A stretch of 18,272 nucleotides of DNA from Gammaproteobacteria bacterium (GCA_030641945.1 DAOWLL010000002.1:1-18272), one strand, 5' to 3'; shown: positions 1 to 6,098, numbered from the stretch's first letter. Notes: generated from the letters alone by a model not told the origin. Program-made: numbers and translations.

Positions 1-167
1 TCATGCTGATCGTGTTTACGCTGGTCAATTTATCGTTGTTGCAGGTAAAGCGATAATATGGGTAAGCGGAAGGCTTGATTGTCTTTCCAATGATAATTCC
101 GTTGCTGGGTTTTCTAGTGAGTGCCGGTTTCGTTGCATCGGAGATAATGCGTCTATTCAGCGTCTGA
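1..167 (+). pseudogene. Decayed C-terminus of an APC-type amino-acid permease
   Basis: Read in one frame from base 3, this stretch gives MLIVFTLVNLSLLQVKR, a TAA at 54-56, Tyr-Gly, a TAA at 63-65, then AEGLIVFPMIIPLLGFLVS and a further hydrophobic tail ending at a TGA (165-167). A membrane helix ending in a basic Lys-Arg pair, a short loop, then VFPxxIPLxGFLxS resembles the last two helices of amino-acid/polyamine permeases. No frameshift is needed: both stops lie in the same frame as recognisable protein on each side. Both could be explained by CAA (Gln) to TAA changes, which is inference. A compensated pair of indels in the loop is an alternative. The rest of the gene lies outside the window. 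The remnant's final stop overlaps the 3' end of the convergent hydrolase gene by about 15 bases. Family assignment rests on pattern memory only. Confidence 0.5.
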
Positions 168-1058
168 TGCATGCCACCAGTCAGCGATGATTTTTCCTGT
201 CGCCGGATTCACCAGGTAGCCGTACGAGCGATGGCAATTGAGTCCCTCTTCATTATGGTAGAAGTTGTATATACCATCGGTGTGGTCTTCGATTGATTCG
301 ATCATGCCAAGATCAAGCATGGGCTGGAAATCATCATGGAAATGCCGGTCGAGCGCCGTGATATCACCGACAGCGGCAATATTGATCCAGCGCCTGATAA
401 TGCCCGGGTACTTGCGAATATCCTGCTCGTTGTTGCCCAGCAGCCGGTGCTGAACAAAGTTCATTCCCAAAGGGCTGCCGATAGAAAGAAAATCAAGCTT
501 GTCTTTTCTGTGCTCGATGTGGGACAGCTCCCACAATGCGTCGTAGGCAATGATTGAACCCATGCTGTGGCCTATAACAAGCACAGCTTCGTTATTATCG
601 AGCATGGGACGTATTTCTTTCTTCAACTGCTCGCGAATGTGATAGGCAATATTGTGGCTGTTTTCGAAATAACGCCTGAGCTCATTAACCGTGGCACAGG
701 CGCGGCCGGGAAGAAAACGAATAATAAACGGAAAATGGTCGGCGACAGCATACAGTGTGCGGTCAAGTTTCCTGTGCCATGAATGTGATTCCCTGATGTC
801 TTCCTCACTCGGGCCATGCCTGTTAACCAGTGCATCGATCCATGGCAGGTCACGACTGCCGTCCTTCTCTGTCTCGTAGTAGAGGTGATTCCATGCTATC
901 AGCCTGAAGCGTTTACTTTGCTTCTCGAGCTCTGCTGCGAATCCCGGTTGCGCGCGTCTCACACCTTCCAGCAGCGTGCGCCACAACATGTCGTTATGCT
1001 GCCTGGGCGGAGGTTTAGGATTTTTTCCGGGTATAAATATTATGTTTTTGTTATGCAT
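153..1058 (-). CDS. Alpha/beta-hydrolase (lipase/esterase-like), 301 aa
   Basis: A predicted soluble serine hydrolase of unknown substrate. The nucleophile elbow GHSMGS places the catalytic serine at about residue 165, in the sequence VLVIGHSMGSIIAYDAL. A likely acid is Asp232 (AVGDITALD), and a likely base is His276 (NCHRSYGYL, a His-x-x-x-x-Tyr-Leu pattern common at the end of this fold). The N-terminus IIFIPGKNPKPPP looks like the first strand and oxyanion loop. There is no signal peptide or membrane segment, so it is probably cytoplasmic. The ATG at 1058 is the natural start, preceded by the spacer shared divergently with ycaO. Its stop overlaps the permease remnant. The fold assignment is good. 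A real substrate (lipid, ester or peptide) cannot be read from the sequence, and no neighbour suggests one. Confidence 0.75.
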   Translation of the reverse strand: MHNKNIIFIPGKNPKPPPRQHNDMLWRTLLEGVRRAQPGFAAELEKQSKRFRLIAWNHLYYETEKDGSRDLPWIDALVNRHGPSEEDIRESHSWHRKLDRTLYAVADHFPFIIRFLPGRACATVNELRRYFENSHNIAYHIREQLKKEIRPMLDNNEAVLVIGHSMGSIIAYDALWELSHIEHRKDKLDFLSIGSPLGMNFVQHRLLGNNEQDIRKYPGIIRRWINIAAVGDITALDRHFHDDFQPMLDLGMIESIEDHTDGIYNFYHNEEGLNCHRSYGYLVNPATGKIIADWWHASDAE

Positions 1059-1173
1059 CGTTCATATCACGGCCATTGCATCTGTCAGTCGCACTTTTAT
1101 ATCAATTACTGATCGCCAATGCGGTAGACTTCGCTGCTGAAACGCACTTGACCTGTATTATGCATAAAACCAT

Positions 1174-1178
1174 AGGAA
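1174..1178 (+). promoter_or_regulatory. Shine-Dalgarno serving the mini-ORF upstream of ycaO
   Basis: AGGAA lies 7 bases before the ATG at 1186. It is the only convincing ribosome-binding site in the ycaO leader: neither the ATG at 1223 nor the in-frame GTG at 1214 has a purine-rich site at a normal distance (a GGA near 1200 is 11 and 20 bases away respectively). Ribosomes are therefore expected to load at 1186 first. A possible -10 (TATTAT, 1156-1161) lies just upstream, but I see no good -35 for it. Confidence 0.4.
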
Positions 1179-1185
1179 TAATCCG

Positions 1186-1230
1186 ATGAAGCGATATCTG
1201 GAACAATCTTGTTGTGGCTGTTATGTCTGA
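1186..1230 (+). CDS. Possible 14-codon Cys-rich leader ORF overlapping ycaO
   Basis: The ATG at 1186 opens a 14-codon frame encoding MKRYLEQSCCGCYV, ending with TGA at 1228-1230. It has a good Shine-Dalgarno (AGGAA, 7-base spacing). The ycaO ATG at 1223 lies inside its last codons in a different reading frame, so translation of the two would be coupled. Three of its last six residues are cysteine (TGT TGT GGC TGT), right before the ycaO start. Cys-rich upstream ORFs that sense cysteine supply or metals are known in other bacteria. Here that role is only inferred. A peptide substrate for the YcaO-fold enzyme is a more speculative idea. It could also be chance, because the frame is very short. 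Confidence 0.35.
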   Translation: MKRYLEQSCCGCYV

Positions 1231-2971
1231 AATCACTTTCATAAAGGGCAAGGACCGTGATCTCGAGTCATCGATCGACAGCATGCTGAGGAAGTTAAAG
1301 GCGCTCGACATCGAGATTGAAGAAGCATCATGGTTGAATCCTGTGCCGAATGTCTACTCGGTCCATATCCGCGACAGGGAATGTGGTTTGATGTTCACCA
1401 ACGGCAAGGGCGCCAGCCACAAGGCCTGTCTTGCCAGCGCCCTGGGTGAATATTTTGAGCGTTTGAGCTGCAATTATTTTTTTGCGGACTTCTACCTCGG
1501 TGAAAAATTCTGCAACGATGATTTTGTGCATTACCCGGATGAGCGCTGGTTCCCGATCAATGGCGATAGCATGCCGGACGGACTGCTCGATAAGGCTCTG
1601 TGGAATTACTATGATCCAGACAAACAGCTGAAACCCGATCAGATTTTCGATACCAACTCGGGCACAGGCCAGCGCGGCATATGCGCGGTTCCATACCAGC
1701 GGCAAAAAGACGGCCGGGAAACCTGGTTCCCGGTGAACATTATCGGCAACGTCTACGTCAGCAATGGCATGTCAGCCGGTAATACGGCAAATGAAGCGCG
1801 CGTACAGGCATTGTCCGAGGTGTTTGAGCGCTATGTAAAGAACAGGATCATCGCAGATGGAATCTGTTTGCCTGAAGTCCCTCGTGAGGTCATCGATCGC
1901 TTCCCGAGCATCGCTGCTTCGATCGACGAATTGCAGCAGCATGGTTACCATCTGCGCGTCGCCGATGCCTCATTGGGTGGTAAATACCCGGTAATGAGCG
2001 TGACGCTGATTAATCCGCATAATGGCTCTGTGTTCGCATCATTCGGCGCGCACCCGTGTTTTGAAGTCGCGTTGGAGCGTACCGTAACCGAGCTGCTGCA
2101 GGGCAGAGGCCTGGACCAGCTGGATGGATTTCAGCAACCAAGTTTCGATCTTGATGAGGTGGCTGACCACCATAACCTGGAATCGCACTTTATCGATTCA
2201 AGCGGCCTCATTGCCTATGATTTTTTCAGGCACACACCGGATTTTGGCTATGTTGACTGGGAGCATGATGCCACCACGCATGACGAGTTTGAGTATCTAT
2301 GCAATATCATCCATAACATGGGTTTTGATATCTATATCTCGGATTACCAGCACCTGGATGTCTATTCATGCCGCATCATCGTGCCGGGCATGTCAGACAT
2401 TTATCCCGTCGATGACCTGGTATGGAACAACAACAATGAAGGCGCTTTGTTCAGGAAAGATATTCTGTCTTTGAACAATCTTGATAGCGGGCGCTGGCGC
2501 GACATCTATCATCGGCTAGAGCAGGCAGGCTATAACGATTTCCAGCGTGTTGCCGAGTTCATCGGCATTGCACCGGATCCGGGCACTGCCTGGGCGACGT
2601 TGAGAATCGGCGAGCTGAAAGCGATGCTGTGCCTGGCCACGCAGGATCAGCAGGCCATAGACTGGGTCGACTGGTGTGTACAGATCGATCAGCTTGGTGA
2701 GAAGCGAACCAGCGAATACCGCTGTATCAACGCACTACTGGAAATAAAGCATGATGAAAGTCGTCAATTCGAAGATTACAGCAACAGCCTGTCATTGATG
2801 TATGGCGAAGACACGGTCAACAGGGGCATGGAAATAGCCGAGGGCAGGGTGGTGTTTCATGGCCTGCACAGTCCCGGTTTAAGCCTGCAGGGTTTTGACC
2901 TGCATAACCGGTTGCTGGAAGGTTACAGAAAACTGCACAAGGCGAAACAGGCGAACTGGGCAAAAAGTTAA
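1223..2971 (+). CDS. ycaO: YcaO, S12 methylthiotransferase accessory protein
   Basis: A standalone YcaO-domain protein (about 582 aa; E. coli YcaO is about 586). In E. coli it assists RimO in beta-methylthiolation of Asp88/89 of ribosomal protein S12. The family uses ATP through an unusual nucleotide site. The N-terminus (FIKGKDRDLESSI, then IEEASWLNPVPNVYSVHIRD) and the blocks TNGKGAS, SALGEYFERLS, NYFFADFYLG and ALSEVFERYVKNR match the E. coli protein closely from memory. The YcaO ATPase core fills the first two thirds. The C-terminal third resembles the extra TPR-like region of this subgroup. I chose ATG 1223 because it aligns with the E. coli start. A GTG at 1214 in the same frame would add three residues. 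The gene has no clear ribosome-binding site and its start overlaps a 14-codon ORF. No radical-SAM gene lies nearby, so a natural-product role is less likely than the ribosomal one. Confidence 0.95.
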   Translation: MSEITFIKGKDRDLESSIDSMLRKLKALDIEIEEASWLNPVPNVYSVHIRDRECGLMFTNGKGASHKACLASALGEYFERLSCNYFFADFYLGEKFCNDDFVHYPDERWFPINGDSMPDGLLDKALWNYYDPDKQLKPDQIFDTNSGTGQRGICAVPYQRQKDGRETWFPVNIIGNVYVSNGMSAGNTANEARVQALSEVFERYVKNRIIADGICLPEVPREVIDRFPSIAASIDELQQHGYHLRVADASLGGKYPVMSVTLINPHNGSVFASFGAHPCFEVALERTVTELLQGRGLDQLDGFQQPSFDLDEVADHHNLESHFIDSSGLIAYDFFRHTPDFGYVDWEHDATTHDEFEYLCNIIHNMGFDIYISDYQHLDVYSCRIIVPGMSDIYPVDDLVWNNNNEGALFRKDILSLNNLDSGRWRDIYHRLEQAGYNDFQRVAEFIGIAPDPGTAWATLRIGELKAMLCLATQDQQAIDWVDWCVQIDQLGEKRTSEYRCINALLEIKHDESRQFEDYSNSLSLMYGEDTVNRGMEIAEGRVVFHGLHSPGLSLQGFDLHNRLLEGYRKLHKAKQANWAKS

Positions 2972-3082
2972 TCTGTAATAGTCAGAATTCAATCCAGTTG
3001 AATTTAGTCACTTCGCTTCATCCATGCGATGGGGCTGTTATCTCAAACATGTGATTAACCGCAGAGGCGCGGAGACGCAGAG
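2969..3082 (+). repeat. Long inverted repeat, copy 1 (left flank of trhA-grx)
   Basis: Starting exactly at the ycaO stop codon, this segment matches the reverse complement of 4853-4968. Shared blocks include GTAATAGTCAGAATTC near the outer edge, ATCCA, GTTATCTCA, ACATGTGATT and the 8-nt-unit run CCGCAGAG-GCGCGGAG. By eye identity is roughly 80% with small indels. The outer ~88 bases look unlike the common GC-rich repeats next to them, so this is a distinct sequence joined to them. Confidence 0.7.
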
Positions 3083-3207
3083 TTTTTTTGATTGTTGTAG
3101 GAGCGGTTTTAACCGCGAACCAACGGGTGTGTCTACGATCAGCAGTGTTCGCGGCTAAAGCCGCTCCTACGAAAACCTGTAATAACCTCTGCGCCTGTGC
3201 GGTGAAA
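3057..3207. repeat. Nested palindromic element: 8-nt-unit arms around a REP pair
   Basis: The outer left arm (3057-3082) holds three 8-nt units CCGCAGAG, GCGCGGAG, ACGCAGAG. Its inverted partner is at 3186-3207 (CCTCTGCGCCTGTGCGG). Inside sit two facing REP-like sequences. The whole can fold as a long cruciform or as an RNA hairpin between ycaO and trhA, and may serve as a bidirectional terminator or RNA stabiliser (inference). Confidence 0.75.
3097..3170. repeat. BIME-like pair of inverted REP sequences
   Basis: The left REP (3097-3120) begins GTAG and continues with the palindrome GCGGTTTTAACCGC. The right REP (3147-3170) is its inverted mate, with GCGGCTAAAGCCGC and ending CTAC. The arms agree at 22 of 24 positions and the two changes compensate within each hairpin. 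A 5' GTAG followed by a hairpin is the layout recognised by REP-associated tyrosine transposases (RAYT) in known systems. No RAYT gene is in this window. Confidence 0.75.
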
Positions 3208-3249
3208 TATAGATTAAAGATCTACAAAACATATCGCCGGGAACGGCAA

Positions 3250-3310
3250 AGCCCTGGTTGAACCTTGCTGATTAGTCGTTGACTAATAACGTGGTTATTT
3301 TTACCAGGCT
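3250..3310 (+). promoter_or_regulatory. Nested stem-loop in the trhA leader
   Basis: An inner perfect stem ATTAGTC (3271-3277) - GTT - GACTAAT (3281-3287) is enclosed by an outer stem AGCCCTGGT (3250-3258) pairing with ACCAGGCT (3303-3310), with one bulged C. The structure ends 5 bases before the Shine-Dalgarno GGAGA (3316-3320) of trhA. It could be a structured 5' leader, or the inner dyad could be an operator. Neither function is shown. Confidence 0.35.
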
Positions 3311-3326
3311 TAACCGGAGAATGTAT

Positions 3327-3992
3327 ATGCAACAACAGGCAATAGCTGGCGGTTACAGCATTAAAGAAGAAATTGCTCACAGTGTTAGCCACGGCATTGG
3401 CCTGCTATTGAGTGTTATTGGCCTTGCGACGCTAATCGTGTACTCAAGCCAGTATGGTGATCGCTGGCATGTCGTCAGCTCCAGCATTTACGGTGCGACG
3501 CTGATTGCGCTTTATACCTCATCGACACTGTATCACGCAGTAACTATACCTGATCTTAAGAAAGTTCTGCAAAGGATTGATCATGCTGCAATTTTCCTGC
3601 TCATTGCGGGTACTTATACGCCGTTTACACTGGTCAATCTGCGCGGCGGCTGGGGCTGGACCCTGTTCGGCATGGTCTGGTCTATAGCGATTGCCGGCAT
3701 GATCATGGAATTGATTGTGAAGCAGCGTTTCAAGCGCATCTCCTTAGGTTTATATCTTGGCCTGGGCTGGCTGGTGATGATCGCAATCGAGCCCATGATC
3801 GCCAACGTTGACATGAGCGGGCTGATATTACTGCTGGTCGGCGGGCTGTTTTATTCGCTGGGTGTCATATTCTATGTGTGGAAAACGCTCGTATACCACC
3901 ATGCTATCTGGCATTTGTTTGTACTCGCAGGCAGCGCATTCCACTTCTTTGCCATTTTCCTCTATGTCATTCCAGACGGCACCGCAGCTTAG
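3327..3992 (+). CDS. trhA: TrhA / hemolysin III family membrane protein
   Basis: An inner-membrane protein of the hemolysin III (HlyIII/YqfA, now TrhA) branch of the PAQR superfamily, 221 aa (E. coli TrhA is about 219). It has seven hydrophobic segments. Family signature residues are visible: SVSHGIG in helix 1, STLYHA, RIDHAAIFLLIAGTYTPF, and the C-terminal HHAIWHLFVLAGSAFHFFAI with its conserved histidines, likely a metal site. The E. coli homologue is linked to membrane homeostasis; the old haemolysin name is probably misleading. I chose the ATG at 3327 because GGAGA ends 6 bases before it and the family begins about here. The open frame extends upstream to a TTG at 3279 with no ribosome-binding site. 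The gene is followed 61 bases later by the tandem glutaredoxin, and both lie between inverted repeats. Confidence 0.9.
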   Translation: MQQQAIAGGYSIKEEIAHSVSHGIGLLLSVIGLATLIVYSSQYGDRWHVVSSSIYGATLIALYTSSTLYHAVTIPDLKKVLQRIDHAAIFLLIAGTYTPFTLVNLRGGWGWTLFGMVWSIAIAGMIMELIVKQRFKRISLGLYLGLGWLVMIAIEPMIANVDMSGLILLLVGGLFYSLGVIFYVWKTLVYHHAIWHLFVLAGSAFHFFAIFLYVIPDGTAA

Positions 3993-4024
3993 TCACTGAA
4001 ATCTGTACTGTATCGACTAGTATC

Positions 4025-4044
4025 TGAATGAAACTATTCATTCA
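4025..4044 (+). promoter_or_regulatory. Perfect 8-bp dyad upstream of the glutaredoxin gene
   Basis: TGAATGAA (4025-4032) and TTCATTCA (4037-4044) are a perfect inverted repeat with a 4-base spacer. It abuts the ribosome-binding site (AGGGA, from 4044) of the gene at 4054. It is either a small operator or an RNA hairpin that could limit ribosome access. The stem is AT-rich with no U tract, so it is not a convincing terminator. Confidence 0.35.
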
Positions 4045-4053
4045 GGGACAACT

Positions 4054-4686
4054 ATGCGCAATCTACTTATTCTGGCCATTATTGTGGCAGGTGGTTATCA
4101 GCTATATGTTCGATATCAGGCGTATGCCACCGCAGCCTATGATGAAAACGGCAATCCTCTGACGCTGTTGTTCACCTTCAACGGCTGCAAACCGTGTGAT
4201 GATGCAAGGACGTTACTGAAGAAAAGACAGGTTGATTTTGAGGAGTTCAATGTGTCTGACGGAGATGCCCAGGCTGAGAAAATGAAGGCTTATGGCGGAG
4301 GCAGGCTTCTGCCGTACATTGTTACCGGCAACCGCAAACTCTCAGGTTATAACAAGTATGAAATGATAAGCACTCTCGCCGAAGTGCATGGCCAGAAATT
4401 ACTGACCCGGCAGGAACAGAAAATCATGAACACGCATTTTGACTCAGCGGGTAACCCGCGTGTGGTCATGTATGCAACACAAAGATGCGGCTACTGCATC
4501 AAGGCGCGAGAGTATTTTAATGACGAGGGGGTTGAATTCACCGAGTTCGATATCGACAAAAGTGCCGTTGCGAAACGCAACTTCAAGGCACTGGAATCGC
4601 CAGGAACGCCTTTAGTTTATGTCGGCTACAGAAGAGTAGACGGTTTTAACAAAAACAAGCTGGACGAAGCTTTAGCAGCGCTTTAG
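4054..4686 (+). CDS. Membrane-anchored tandem glutaredoxin-like protein
   Basis: A 210-aa protein with one N-terminal hydrophobic helix (about residues 3-17, an uncleaved anchor or signal) followed by two glutaredoxin/thioredoxin-fold domains. Domain 1 has the redox pair Cys45-Lys-Pro-Cys48 and a cis-proline candidate at Pro87 (LLPYIV). Domain 2 has Cys145-Gly-Tyr-Cys148 and Pro186 (GTPLVYV). Each domain then carries a similar Gly-Tyr/Phe-Asn motif (SGYN, DGFN), consistent with internal duplication. With the anchor as drawn, both domains are most simply placed on the periplasmic side, but the few basic residues near the helix make orientation uncertain. The role is presumably thiol-disulfide exchange; no substrate is visible. 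The ATG has a good site (AGGGA, about 5 bases upstream). It probably shares a transcript with trhA, though a dyad between them may set it apart. Confidence 0.8.
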   Translation: MRNLLILAIIVAGGYQLYVRYQAYATAAYDENGNPLTLLFTFNGCKPCDDARTLLKKRQVDFEEFNVSDGDAQAEKMKAYGGGRLLPYIVTGNRKLSGYNKYEMISTLAEVHGQKLLTRQEQKIMNTHFDSAGNPRVVMYATQRCGYCIKAREYFNDEGVEFTEFDIDKSAVAKRNFKALESPGTPLVYVGYRRVDGFNKNKLDEALAAL

Positions 4687-4741
4687 CTGTAGTAGTTCAG
4701 AAAGCGTAATTCGGGAATGATTCCCGTATTCAAGAATATTA

Positions 4742-4880
4742 TTTCACCGCAGAGGCGCGGAGACGCAGAGGTCGATTATAAATGCAGCGCTTGTAGTTGA
4801 TGCTGGAGATGTTACTTAATATAAATGCAATTGCATAAAATATATTGCATTTCTCTGCAACTCCGCGCCTCTGCGGTAAA
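4742..4880. repeat. Inverted 8-nt-unit repeat element downstream of grx
   Basis: The left arm contains the same 24 bases as the first element (CCGCAGAG, GCGCGGAG, ACGCAGAG at 4747-4770). The right arm at 4853-4880 is its inverted partner (CTCTGCAACTCCGCGCCTCTGCGG). The ~80-base interior differs from the first element: it lacks the REP pair and holds AT-rich sequence, including the palindrome ATGCAATTGCAT (4826-4837) and a nearby TTGCATTT. It sits between the convergent grx and hflD genes. Confidence 0.7.
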
Positions 4881-4968
4881 TCACATGTATGAGATAACTG
4901 TCGCATGGCCTGGATAAAGCGAGTCGGCTCAATTTCAAATGGATCGAATTCTGACTATTACAAATTAG
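4853..4968 (-). repeat. Long inverted repeat, copy 2 (right flank of trhA-grx)
   Basis: The reverse complement of this segment aligns with 2969-3082 over its whole length at roughly 80% identity by eye. It includes GAATTCTGACTATTAC at the outer edge, which is the complement of GTAATAGTCAGAATTC in copy 1. It ends about 10 bases before the hflD stop. Together the two copies enclose trhA and the tandem glutaredoxin in an inverted-repeat bracket of about 2 kb. Confidence 0.7.
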
Positions 4969-4977
4969 CCCGGGTGA

Positions 4978-5601
4978 TTACAGTTCACGCAGCAGCAAGG
5001 TGCTCTCATTCTCGTATTTCTTTCTGTTAAACAGAATAGTCCAGCGCGAGCCTCCACATTGACGCCATAAAATAGCCGAACGTAAGCCAGCCAGTAGCAG
5101 TGCCCTGATGCGGCTGGCATTTTTTTCGTTGCTCAAATGCGTCTGTTCACCGCTGACGATGATGCGCGGGTTCAGGTTGCTGACGGTGTCCTTATAGAGC
5201 TGCCCGATTTTCAGAATCGTGTTTTCGTGCATTAACGAGAAATAATCGAGCCCGGATTTAATGTTATCGAGTGATTTTGCGATTTGATCCAGCATCTCCC
5301 TGTTGGCGGACAGTTTTTTCTCCAGTGTCAGCAGTGAAATGACATAACGCGTTATTTCCATATCGCGTTCACCTCTGGCAGAGCTGAATTGCTTGTTGAG
5401 TTCGCGTATTCCTGCGCCGGCGCCAGCCACACCACCATAAACGTCCTCGACAGTTTCGGCATCGAATTTGAACAGGGTTTCCATACTGGACTCAATCACG
5501 GCGCTGTTGGCCATACCGGTATTGGCGATTTGTTTGACCAACGAAGCAGCCTGAAAAACACCGGCAAGGGCGAGCGTTAAATCACGTTTAGTATATTTCA
5601 T
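4978..5601 (-). CDS. hflD: HflD, high-frequency-lysogenisation family protein
   Basis: A 207-aa, mostly helical protein of the HflD (YcfC) family (E. coli about 213 aa). In E. coli HflD is a membrane-associated factor that binds phage lambda CII; its housekeeping role is unclear. Family features are present: DLTLALAGVFQAASLVKQ at the N-terminus, then ITRYVISLLTLEKKL, NPRIIVSGE, IRALLLAGLRSAILWRQCGGSRW and ILFNRKKY. I chose the ATG at 5601 (MKYTKRDLTLAL) because it matches the family start. The frame extends 13 codons upstream to 5640 with residues that look non-homologous. In many gammaproteobacteria hflD lies directly after mnmA and before purB. Here mnmA ends 2.7 kb away beyond the arsenic module, and purB is not seen downstream. 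Confidence 0.9.
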   Translation of the reverse strand: MKYTKRDLTLALAGVFQAASLVKQIANTGMANSAVIESSMETLFKFDAETVEDVYGGVAGAGAGIRELNKQFSSARGERDMEITRYVISLLTLEKKLSANREMLDQIAKSLDNIKSGLDYFSLMHENTILKIGQLYKDTVSNLNPRIIVSGEQTHLSNEKNASRIRALLLAGLRSAILWRQCGGSRWTILFNRKKYENESTLLLREL

Positions 5602-5700
5602 GGGCGTATTCTGCCACAGCAGGGACGTCTGACACATCAAATGCGGTTTGCATACTGAAATAGACCCAATACGTGGATAGAAGGTGACTTCGCAATTTAA

Positions 5701-5720
5701 ATATATGCTTGAACATATAT
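5701..5720. promoter_or_regulatory. Likely ArsR operator
   Basis: ATATATG (5701-5707), a 6-base spacer, then CATATAT (5714-5720) is a perfect inverted repeat of the AT-rich kind bound by ArsR/SmtB repressors. It overlaps the -35 of the arsR promoter, so a bound repressor would block transcription. Autoregulation is typical of the family; the exact site is inferred. Confidence 0.55.
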
Positions 5721-5737
5721 ATGTCTTAGCGTATATT
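5709..5737 (+). promoter_or_regulatory. Sigma-70-type promoter of arsR-acr3
   Basis: TTGAAC (5709-5714) and TATATT (5732-5737) are separated by 17 bases, close to the consensus. Transcription would begin near 5744, one base before the arsR ATG at 5745, so the transcript would have essentially no leader. No Shine-Dalgarno is visible. Confidence 0.6.
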
Positions 5738-5744
5738 CCGCGGC

Positions 5745-6098
5745 ATGCTTAACGAGACAGATACCTTTTTCAAGATGCTGGCGGACAGAACCCGCTTGCG
5801 TTGCCTTCTGTTGATGCAGGCAGAAGGAGAATTGTGCGTATGCGAGCTCACGCATGCGCTGAACCTGTCCCAGCCAAAAATTTCACGCCACCTGGCGCAT
5901 TTACGCGAGGCAGGTGTGCTCGTCGCCAGACGTAACGGCACCTGGATGAACTACCGCATTAACCCGGAACTACAGGCCTGGGCTGTTGAAATCATGCAAA
6001 CCACACTCGATGGCGTACGTAACACCGAACCTTTTGTATCCGACAGGAAAATACTCGGCAACATGACTAACCGGCCTGGGCTTGCGTGCTGTGCATGA
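5745..6098 (+). CDS. arsR: ArsR-family arsenite-responsive repressor
   Basis: A 117-aa winged-helix repressor of the ArsR/SmtB family that releases DNA on binding As(III). The N-terminus FFKMLADRTRLRCLLLM is typical. The metal site lies in ELCVCELTHAL (Cys31 and Cys33). The third cysteine found in E. coli ArsR (ELCVCDLC) is replaced by Thr36, which is tolerated because the first two are the main ligands. The recognition helix region SQPKISRHLAHLREAGVLVARRNG is intact. The protein ends in Cys115-Cys116-Ala, possibly extra ligands. It starts at the ATG 5745 without a ribosome-binding site and probably without a 5' leader. Its stop overlaps a 29-codon ORF, followed by the exporter gene, so it forms a classic autoregulated two-gene arsenic operon. 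Confidence 0.92.
   Translation: MLNETDTFFKMLADRTRLRCLLLMQAEGELCVCELTHALNLSQPKISRHLAHLREAGVLVARRNGTWMNYRINPELQAWAVEIMQTTLDGVRNTEPFVSDRKILGNMTNRPGLACCA

Noticed and set aside
1148..1176. TTGACC as the -35 of a ycaO promoter
   Set aside because: No acceptable -10 lies 16-18 bases downstream; the TATTAT at 1156 is too close to pair with it.
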